From positions 496,001-560,000 of the forward strand of contig NZ_CP097298.1 in assembly GCF_023503965.1 (NCBI RefSeq): DNA of 64,000 bases, written 5' to 3'. Below, in pieces: positions 57,465 through 64,000 of the stretch. Position numbers and translations under genes: made by a program. How positions within the stretch are numbered: position 1 is the stretch's first letter; each line of letters opens with the position of its first letter. The DNA is from Brevundimonas albigilva (GTDB taxonomy: Bacteria > Pseudomonadota > Alphaproteobacteria > Caulobacterales > Caulobacteraceae). The notes under the pieces are model-generated. The model was not told where the DNA came from. It worked only from the letters and a program-made list of their open reading frames with translations, and did not search any database.

Positions 57465-58073
57465 ATGGCGCCGCGCCCGGATCGGCTGAACGCCTGGCTT
57501 TCCAGTCCCCGCCTGCGCTGGGGACTGGGCGGTCTGGCGATCGTCGCGACCGGCGCGGCGTTCGTCGCGATGACGGCGCGTCCTGCGCCGGCGACGGCCG
57601 AGATCGACCCGTCCCTGATCCAGATTCGCCTGGTGGCGCCCCCCGAGCCCGAGGTCGAGCCCGGAGAGGTCATGGATGTGGGGCGGCTGAGCGACGGTTT
57701 CGACCGGGCCGTGCTGATCCGAGCCGAGGCCGCCCGCCGCGCGGACGAAGCCGCCGCCGCGGCCGCCCTGGCCTATCATGAAGACGACTATGGCGACGCC
57801 TACGTCGAAGAGTCTGATCAGGACGCCGTTCGCGGGGTTCGATCCGACGGCTGGCGGCCGGTCGTGACCCTGCCGGCGCCGCCCCCGCGCCCGACCGACC
57901 AGGCGCAGGCCTTCGTCGGGTCCCCCGCCGCCTACGGGTTCGACGCCCCTCGGCCCGACTACGCCGCAGAACGTCGCGCCCGACGCGACGCGTGGGAGGC
58001 GCGGGCCGCCCAAGACGCCGCGCGCGACGCCGCCGAACGGCGCGCCCGCCCCTACGCCGACATGGGCTACTGA
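57465..58073 (+). CDS. Hypothetical membrane-anchored protein
   Basis: A 202-residue protein: one N-terminal helix (LRWGLGGLAIVATGAAFVAMT, about 18-38), then a periplasmic Pro/Ala/Glu-rich and Tyr-containing region. The C-terminus is a charged helix rich in RRARRDAWEARAAQDAARD. No family is recognised. It lies 10 nt after the previous small gene and its last 7 nt overlap the convergent TraB/GumN gene. Confidence 0.72.
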   Translation: MAPRPDRLNAWLSSPRLRWGLGGLAIVATGAAFVAMTARPAPATAEIDPSLIQIRLVAPPEPEVEPGEVMDVGRLSDGFDRAVLIRAEAARRADEAAAAAALAYHEDDYGDAYVEESDQDAVRGVRSDGWRPVVTLPAPPPRPTDQAQAFVGSPAAYGFDAPRPDYAAERRARRDAWEARAAQDAARDAAERRARPYADMGY

Positions 58074-59032
58074 GCCGCCGACGGCCCGGCGCGCCAGTCG
58101 GGACCGCGCACCTCCAAGCCGGCCGCCTGAAGACGATCCAGCACGCCCTCGTCCTCGGCCAGGAGCCGCAGCGGCGCCACCGCCAGCGTCACGCCGGGCT
58201 CCGCCAAGGCGGCCTGAACCGCCGCGATCCAGCGTTGCCGCAGCGCCGGCCCGATTTCGGGATCGCCCGTCGGCCAGCAGCGGTCGAAGGCCTGGTCCAG
58301 CGGATTGGCCAGCACGGCCGCGACCCGCAGTCGGCTCCAGTCGTCCAGGCGTCGCGCCGCCCCCTCGGGCCCCGCCTCGGCCGCGCGCGACGCCGCGTCC
58401 AGACAGGGCAGATAGGTCTCTGGCGGCGCCTGGAGCAGGTTGTCGATCATCTCGTCGCCCCGCACGAAGCCCACCGACTGGCCGGGCACGTCGGCCTGGC
58501 GCGCCGCTTCGCGCACCACGCGCTCCACCGCCCGCTCTCCCCGGGGCGCGCCCGCGCTCCTGAGCAGATCGAAGCTCTGGGCGGTGGGCGTCTCGGTGCG
58601 CCACCCCTGCGCGCGCTCGCCGGCGTGCAGCCGCTCCAACCGCGCCATCAGTTCGGGTGACGCGTAATCGGCGATGGTCGTGTCCTTGGGCAGCCGGGCC
58701 ACGGTGCGGATGCGCCAGATGACCCGCATCACATCGGCCAGCGAAGCCCGGCCCTCGATCGGATAGAGGATCCGCTCGGCCCGCGCGGTCGCCGCCTCCA
58801 GCGCCTCGGGCCGCCAGGCGTAGTCGCGGGGCACGCCGGAGATGGCGCCGACCAGGATGACCGATCCCGTCGCGGTCTCCACGGTCCACATGGGCAGGCC
58901 GGCCCGGCGCGCCACCACCACGATCTCGTCCACCGTGGCGACGGCGTCCTGCGGCGGGGCCGGCTGGGCCGAAACGCCGCCAGCGCCCAGCAGCCCGACC
59001 ATCAGGCCCAGGCAGACGATCTTCAATCGCAT
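58067..59032 (-). CDS. TraB/GumN family exported protein
   Basis: A 321-residue protein: signal peptide MRLKIVCLGLMVGLLGAGGVSAQ, then MWTVETATGSVILVGAISGVPRDYAWRPEALEAA, the entry motif of the TraB/GumN family. DEMIDNLLQAPPETY and the final [25 protein letters not shown] complete the fold, which is thought to be a metalloprotease relative. The usual GxxH of active members reads VGAISG here. It is divergent from the TonB receptor gene. Confidence 0.83.
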   Translation of the reverse strand: MRLKIVCLGLMVGLLGAGGVSAQPAPPQDAVATVDEIVVVARRAGLPMWTVETATGSVILVGAISGVPRDYAWRPEALEAATARAERILYPIEGRASLADVMRVIWRIRTVARLPKDTTIADYASPELMARLERLHAGERAQGWRTETPTAQSFDLLRSAGAPRGERAVERVVREAARQADVPGQSVGFVRGDEMIDNLLQAPPETYLPCLDAASRAAEAGPEGAARRLDDWSRLRVAAVLANPLDQAFDRCWPTGDPEIGPALRQRWIAAVQAALAEPGVTLAVAPLRLLAEDEGVLDRLQAAGLEVRGPDWRAGPSAAQ

Positions 59033-59197
59033 GGCGACCTCCCAAACATTACAAACCGTATAGACTTCGTCTCTGAAGTATTGGCACGTGAAATCCCTGT
59101 AATGATGTCGCCGATTTAATCCACCTTTCCGCCTTGTAACTGGAGATGACCGGCGCGGATCGTCACACCTTCCCCACCAAATCCGAGGGGAAGACCA

Positions 59198-61273
59198 ATG
59201 ACAAAGACCGCCCTGATGGCCACCACCGCCCTGCTGTTCGCCAGCTCCGCGGCCTGGGCCGGCGACGAACCGCAAGTGGCCGAGGCCCCCGTGCCGACCG
59301 GCGCGACCCGCCAGGCGCCCCTGGCCGACGCCGCCCAGCGCGGCGTGCTGGTGTTCACGCCCGACTTCTTCGCGGCCCAGAGCCCCAACACCGCGCTGGA
59401 CATGGTCAACCGCGTCCCCGGCTTCTCGGTCGACGACGGATCGGGCGCGCGGGGCTTCGAGGGCGCGGTCGGCAACGTCCTGATCAACAACGCCCGGCCG
59501 GCCTCCAAGAACGACACCGGCTCGAACGTCCTGTCCCGCACCCTGGCGCGTCAGGTGGACCGGATCGAGCTGATCCGCGGCGGCGCGCCCGGCATCGACA
59601 TGCAGGGCTATTCGGTCGTGGTGAACGTCATCCTGAAGGCCGAGAGCAGCCGCCAGTCGATCCTGACCTGGAACACCACCCAGTTCGAAGGCGCCGGTAC
59701 GGACCTGTACGGCGGCAGCTATCAGTTCACCGCGCGCGAGGGCGACCGGAGCTGGGGCGTGACGCTGTCCGACGGCGTCAGCATGAGCGATTCCAACGGC
59801 GCCGGGCGGCTGATCCGCCGGGATGCGGCCGGGAACGTGCTGCGCGACGAGGCGACGATCAACGACGGCTATGGCGGAGGAAACTCGATCCGCGGCACCT
59901 ACGCCGGCCCTCTGGCGGGGGGCAAGGTGGACCTGACGGCCCGTTACGGCGTCAACGACTGGCACAGCTACGACATCGCCCAGTCCGCGACGGCCTATCG
60001 CGAAAGCCGCGACGGCGAGGACAGCGACGGCGGCGAGTTCGGCGTCACCTGGGAGCGTCCGCTGAACGACCGCTTCAAGCTGGAAACCCGGCTGATGCAC
60101 GATTTCGGCAGCTGGGACGGGTTGTCGACCTATACGGTCCGCGAGGACGGCGTCGCCGCCCCCGAGCAGGCCTTCGCCTATTCCGGAAACAGTTCGGAAA
60201 GCATCCTGCGCGCCCTGGTCCGCCACGAACGTTCGCCCAAGGTGACGATCGAGACCGGCGGCGAGATCGCCTACAACATGCGCGAGACCGAACAGGCCTT
60301 CACCGTCGGCGGAACGAACATTCCCCTGCCCAGCGCCTCGGTGAAGGTGGAGGAGACCCGCGGCGAGCTGTTCTCCAAGGGCACCTGGCGGCTGCACCCC
60401 GATCTGACGCTGGAGGGCGGTCTGCGGCTGGAGGCCTCGACCATCAGCCAATCGGGCGACGCCGACCAGGAAAAGAGCTTCTTCTTCGCCAAGCCGCGCT
60501 TCCAGGCGACCTGGACGCCGATGCCCGACAACCAGCTGCGCTTCCGCTTCGAGCGCGAGCTGGGCCAGCTGGACTTCTCGGACTTCGCCGCCTCGGCCGA
60601 ACTGCAGGACGAGAACGTGTTCGGCGGCAACGTCGACCTGGAACCGGAACAGCGCTGGATCAGCGAACTGACCTACGAGCGCCGCTTCTGGGGCGAGGGC
60701 GTGGTCTCCATCGGTTATCGCCACGACGAGATCGTCGACGTGATCGACGTGATCCCCCTGGCCGACGACCTGTCGGCGATCGGCAACATCGGCGACGGCA
60801 CGCTGGACCAGCTGTCGCTGAACGTGGTGGTCCCGCTGGACAAGATCGGCTTCACCGGCGGCCAGTTCACCTTCAAGAACGACTGGAACAAGACCCGCGT
60901 GACGGACCCGACCACGGGCGAGGAACGCCCCATCTCGGGCGTGCGCTCGACCCAGGCCAACGTCGGCGTGCAGCAGGACATCGCCAGCTGGAAGCTGCAA
61001 TGGGGCGTCAACTGGCTGCCCTATCTGAGCGGACAGCCGACCTACGACCCGGACCAGGTCTCGGGCTGGCGCGGATCGGACTATGTCGAGGCCTTCGTGG
61101 AATACAAGCCGACCTCCACCCTGGCGATCCGCGCCCAGCTGAACGTGTGGGACGACTTCACCCTGCGGCGCACGGTCTTCACGGACCGCGAGACGCGCGA
61201 CACCCTGTTCGTCGAGGAGCGGGAGATCGATCCCCGCACCTTCGTCTCCCTGCGGATCCGCAAGACGTTCTGA
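59198..61273 (+). CDS. TonB-dependent receptor
   Basis: A 691-residue outer-membrane receptor with signal peptide (MTKTALMATTALLFASSAAWA). A plug domain (about 50-160, ALDMVNRVPGFSVDDGSGARGFEGAVGNVLINNARP...RIELIRGG) precedes a 22-strand barrel ending in RTFVSLRIRKTF, with a terminal Phe for Bam recognition. GVLVFTPDFFA may serve as TonB box. The substrate is unknown; there is no Fur box nearby. It is energised by ExbBD-TonB. Confidence 0.92.
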   Translation: MTKTALMATTALLFASSAAWAGDEPQVAEAPVPTGATRQAPLADAAQRGVLVFTPDFFAAQSPNTALDMVNRVPGFSVDDGSGARGFEGAVGNVLINNARPASKNDTGSNVLSRTLARQVDRIELIRGGAPGIDMQGYSVVVNVILKAESSRQSILTWNTTQFEGAGTDLYGGSYQFTAREGDRSWGVTLSDGVSMSDSNGAGRLIRRDAAGNVLRDEATINDGYGGGNSIRGTYAGPLAGGKVDLTARYGVNDWHSYDIAQSATAYRESRDGEDSDGGEFGVTWERPLNDRFKLETRLMHDFGSWDGLSTYTVREDGVAAPEQAFAYSGNSSESILRALVRHERSPKVTIETGGEIAYNMRETEQAFTVGGTNIPLPSASVKVEETRGELFSKGTWRLHPDLTLEGGLRLEASTISQSGDADQEKSFFFAKPRFQATWTPMPDNQLRFRFERELGQLDFSDFAASAELQDENVFGGNVDLEPEQRWISELTYERRFWGEGVVSIGYRHDEIVDVIDVIPLADDLSAIGNIGDGTLDQLSLNVVVPLDKIGFTGGQFTFKNDWNKTRVTDPTTGEERPISGVRSTQANVGVQQDIASWKLQWGVNWLPYLSGQPTYDPDQVSGWRGSDYVEAFVEYKPTSTLAIRAQLNVWDDFTLRRTVFTDRETRDTLFVEEREIDPRTFVSLRIRKTF

Positions 61274-61296
61274 GGTCGGAGAGCGGCAAAGAAGAA

Positions 61297-61326
61297 GCCC
61301 CGGCGGATCGCTCCGCCGGGGCTTTT
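61297..61326 (+). terminator. Terminator after the TonB receptor
   Basis: An 11-bp perfect stem (GCCCCGGCGGA/TCCGCCGGGGC) with TTTT on the plus strand; the AA on the left also allows weak minus-strand use for the POT gene. Confidence 0.85.
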
Positions 61327-61348
61327 CCGTGCCGGATGGTTCAGCCGG

Positions 61349-63178
61349 TCAGTGGACGCCGGCCATGCCCTTCTTCAGCAGCGGCGAGATCAGCAGCAGG
61401 AAGACGCCGACGCCGACGCCGACCCAGCCGATGGTCCCGAAGATGGAGCCATACGTCTGCAGCGCCAGTGCCGGGCTGGTGACCACCCCAGCGACGGTGT
61501 CCGTCGCCGTCGCCTTGGCGATGATGCCGGCGACGATGTGGGCCACCGAACTGGACAGGAACCAGACGCCCATCATCAAACCGACCACCCGCGCCACCGA
61601 CAGCTTGGTGATCATCGACAGGCCCACGGGCGACAGGCACAGTTCGCCGATCGTGTGGAAGAAGTAGGTCAGGAACAGGAACATCAGGGGGACGCGGAAA
61701 GCGTCGTTCGCCATGTTCGACGCCGCCCAAGTCAGGACCAGGAAGCCGAAGCCCACCAGCACCAGACCAAAAGAGAACTTGACCGGCGTGGAAGGCTCGC
61801 GATTGCGCTTGGCCAGCCAGACCCACAGGGCGGCCATGACCGGGCCGCCGAGCACGATGATGCCCGGATTGAAGGTCTGGGTCATGGCCGCGTTGAACCA
61901 AGAGGGCATTTCGGTCGACTGGTCTGCGAACAGGGTCAGCGAGGAGCCGGCCTGTTCGAACAGGGCCCAGAACAGCACGGAGAAGAAGATCAGCACCTGG
62001 GCGACCAGCATGCGCGACCGCTCGGCGCCCTTCAGACGCAGCACGGTGAAGCCCACCACGCCCGCGAAGATAACCCCGGCGATCCACGGCAGCGCCGTCT
62101 CGATGATCTCGTGACGCTGCATCAGGAGCCAGGTCGGGATCACCGCGATGATGCCGGCGATCCAGAAGAAGGGCACCAACGGCACGCCCAGGATCGAACG
62201 GCCCTGGATCGGAACCGGCGGTCCGCCACGGCCCTCGAGCCACGACTGGCCCAGAACGAAGGTCAGGAGGCCCGCCAGCATGCCGATGCCGGCCAGACCA
62301 AAACCGTAAGCCCAGCCGTATTTGATGCCGAGATAGGAACAGGCGATCGTGGCCAGGAAGGAGCCGAGGTTGATGCCGACGTAGAAGATGGTGAAGCCGC
62401 CGTCGCGACGGGGATCATTCTCTTCGTAGAGGGCGCCGACGACGGTGGAGATGTTGGCCTTCAGGAATCCGACGCCGACGATGATCAGCGACAGCGCCAG
62501 GAACAGGACCGGCTCGCCCAAGGTGGTGTCGCGGGTGGTTTCCAGCGTGTATCCGCCGGCGGCGGTGAAGGCGGGGAAGCCGGCCTGGGCCGATGCTTGC
62601 GGCGCGGCGGCGGCGGCCGGATCCAGAGCGCCGGTCGGTTGGGCGTCGAGAGCGGCTCCTGTGGCGACGGCGGCGACGTCGGCGGCGTTCGCGGCCGACG
62701 GCTCGGCGCCGACGGTGGAGACGCCTTCGGGCGTGATTGCGATGTGAACGCGCTCGTCACCGTTGACGGCGAAGATCTGACGGTTCTGGTCGCGACCCTC
62801 GACCTGAAGTTCATAGGTGGTGTCGCCGATGGTCAGGCGTTCACGGCCGCCCGAGCCTTCGAAAGCCATGGTGAAGTGGCCCAAGACCAGCAATACGGCG
62901 CCGATGATGACCGCCTTGCGTGATCCCAGATACCTGTCGGCGATCATGCCGCCGATGACCGGCATCAGATAGACCAGGGCGGCGTAGGCGGCGTAGATGC
63001 CCTGCGCCTCGGCCGGGCCGAACAGGAAGTGCTGCGTCAGGTACAGGACCAGCAACGCCCGCATGCCGTAGTAGGAGAACCGCTCCCACATCTCGGTGAA
63101 GAACAGGATCACCAGCCCCCGCGGGTGGCCCAAGAATGTCTTGCGAGGCGCGAGCGCCCCCCCATCCGTCGCTGTCAA
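61349..63178 (-). CDS. POT-family proton-coupled oligopeptide transporter
   Basis: A 609-residue major facilitator of the POT/PTR family importing di- and tripeptides with protons. EMWERFSYYGMRALLVLYL carries the ExxERFxYYG proton-coupling motif. FTIFYVGINLGSFLATI is the second signature. A hydrophilic insertion of about 115 residues (107-222) lies between helices 3 and 4, with a beta-rich part (RLTIGDTTYELQVEG) and an Ala-rich linker. It converges on the TonB receptor terminator. Confidence 0.92.
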   Translation of the reverse strand: MTATDGGALAPRKTFLGHPRGLVILFFTEMWERFSYYGMRALLVLYLTQHFLFGPAEAQGIYAAYAALVYLMPVIGGMIADRYLGSRKAVIIGAVLLVLGHFTMAFEGSGGRERLTIGDTTYELQVEGRDQNRQIFAVNGDERVHIAITPEGVSTVGAEPSAANAADVAAVATGAALDAQPTGALDPAAAAAPQASAQAGFPAFTAAGGYTLETTRDTTLGEPVLFLALSLIIVGVGFLKANISTVVGALYEENDPRRDGGFTIFYVGINLGSFLATIACSYLGIKYGWAYGFGLAGIGMLAGLLTFVLGQSWLEGRGGPPVPIQGRSILGVPLVPFFWIAGIIAVIPTWLLMQRHEIIETALPWIAGVIFAGVVGFTVLRLKGAERSRMLVAQVLIFFSVLFWALFEQAGSSLTLFADQSTEMPSWFNAAMTQTFNPGIIVLGGPVMAALWVWLAKRNREPSTPVKFSFGLVLVGFGFLVLTWAASNMANDAFRVPLMFLFLTYFFHTIGELCLSPVGLSMITKLSVARVVGLMMGVWFLSSSVAHIVAGIIAKATATDTVAGVVTSPALALQTYGSIFGTIGWVGVGVGVFLLLISPLLKKGMAGVH

Positions 63179-63369
63179 CGGCTCACTCCCAACTGCCGCG
63201 CCATGACCCGGCGCGCGAAAGGCGCATAAGCAGCACGGTCGGCCCGCCCGAACAAGGCTTAAGGCTAGCGCCGCGTTAACTTGTCCCGTCCCCGGCGGGC
63301 TGGCCCGCGCCGTGCTTGATGGCTGGGCGACCGGCGCGGGATGTGCCGGCGTGGGACGAGGAGAAGGCG

Positions 63370-64000
63370 ATGGCCGTGCGGCCGATGCAGCCGTCGGACT
63401 ATGAGGGGGTCAACCGCCTCTATCGCTCGGTCGGCTGGCCGGAACGGTCGCTGGCGGGCTGGCGCTGGCTGGAGGCCAACCCCGCGCGGCTGGAGACCGC
63501 CGCGCCGGTCGGATGGGTGATCGCCGACGAGGCCGACGCGCCCGCGGCCGTGGTCGGAAACCTGGTGCAGCGCTTTCACGCCGGCGAGCGCCGACTGATC
63601 GGCGCGACGGGCTTTTCGATCGTGGTGCCGCCGTCGCGGGCGGGGGTCAGCCGGTCCCTGATCCGTGCGGTGATGAAGCAGCCGGGTCTGTTCGCCGCCT
63701 ACACCTTCAACGCCAATCCCAAGGCCGCGCCGCTCTACAAGATGTTCGGCCTGCGTCCCTTCCCGGACCGGACGCACGCCTTGAAGCTGTCCTGGCGGGT
63801 CGACTGGGCGGCCAGCCTGGGCGGACGCCTGCTGCGCGCCCTCTACGCTCGCACGCCGGCGGAACGGGCGCACCGGATCGGCGAACGGCTGCTGAACCGC
63901 CGACTGGATGCGAACCGGCCGTTGCGACTGCCCGAGGGGGTGCAGGTTCTGCGCGATCTGTCGGACCGCTCGGCCTACGCCGCCTACTGGACGACGCTGA
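63370..64000 (+). CDS. GNAT-like acyltransferase, N-terminal 210 residues (cut by window edge)
   Basis: The reading frame starts MAVRPMQPSDYEGVNRLYRS after GAGGAGAAGG and stays open to the window end. VRPMQPSDYEGVNRLY and the later FAAYTFNANPKAAPLYKMFGLRPF resemble N-acyltransferase (GNAT-like) folds of the kind that act beside polysaccharide genes. The substrate is unknown and the C-terminal half is missing. The 190-nt gap upstream separates it from the divergent POT gene. Confidence 0.75.
   Translation, partial: MAVRPMQPSDYEGVNRLYRSVGWPERSLAGWRWLEANPARLETAAPVGWVIADEADAPAAVVGNLVQRFHAGERRLIGATGFSIVVPPSRAGVSRSLIRAVMKQPGLFAAYTFNANPKAAPLYKMFGLRPFPDRTHALKLSWRVDWAASLGGRLLRALYARTPAERAHRIGERLLNRRLDANRPLRLPEGVQVLRDLSDRSAYAAYWTTL

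Overview
The window is a GC-rich (about two thirds G+C) stretch of alphaproteobacterial chromosome, most likely from a Brevundimonas-like member of the Caulobacterales. This is inferred from gene content: a SpmX-type polarity protein, the protease adaptor RcdA, the cell-cycle regulator TrcR, the flbT-flaF pair, the alphaproteobacterial NAD regulator NadQ, and a tRNA-His with the atypical A73 end. Genes are densely packed and often overlap by ATGA. I see no prophage, insertion sequence, CRISPR array, rRNA operon or integrated island; this is core chromosome.

Layout. 1-8.1 kb: aldo/keto reductase (cut by the window edge), tRNA-His, the exbB-exbD-tonB energy-transduction operon, tRNA-Phe, then a long minus-strand housekeeping run (murA, DUF2948, UPF0262, infA, maf, RNase E/G, yacG). 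8-16.3 kb: tRNA-Thr, msrB, an S41-like protease, lipB facing a FliN-domain gene, tRNA-Leu, mgtE, spmX and isovaleryl-CoA dehydrogenase. 16.3-22.4 kb: exoD, a striking 21-residue ORF with an extended Shine-Dalgarno, flaF/flbT, small stress-type proteins, a MoxR ATPase, a lipoprotein, an HD hydrolase with nadQ, and tRNA-Ser. 22.4-28.3 kb: nadA-(M50 protease)-nadB-nadC with a palindromic operator, a two-gene XRE regulator/membrane-protein module with its own repeats, and a repeat-bearing intergenic region. 28.3-35.2 kb: ilvA, a VOC protein, a MASE1 histidine kinase, thiE, and bfd/bfr behind a Fur-like site. 35.2-45.8 kb: efp, suhB, a glycerophosphodiesterase, an ABC exporter, rpmE, an L,D-transpeptidase, rcdA, trcR and ubiX. 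45.8-64 kb: an M23 peptidase, natA/natB, rpsU, COQ9, purEK, a GGDEF protein, a GDSL autotransporter, enoyl-CoA hydratase, tldD, a TraB/GumN protein, a TonB receptor, a POT transporter and a partial GNAT-like gene.

How they fit together: ExbBD-TonB would energise receptors such as the one at 59.2 kb. NadQ probably represses nadABC. Bfd and Bfr form an iron release/storage pair. SpmX, RcdA, TrcR, FlbT and FlaF belong to the dimorphic cell-cycle and flagellar programme.

Quality warning: eighteen genes carry one or two frame breaks (twenty in all). Nineteen have the frame change of a one-base deletion and many lie in G or C runs. Some hit essential genes such as rpsU. This is best read as systematic sequencing error, so these genes are annotated as intact loci with a frameshift, not as pseudogenes.
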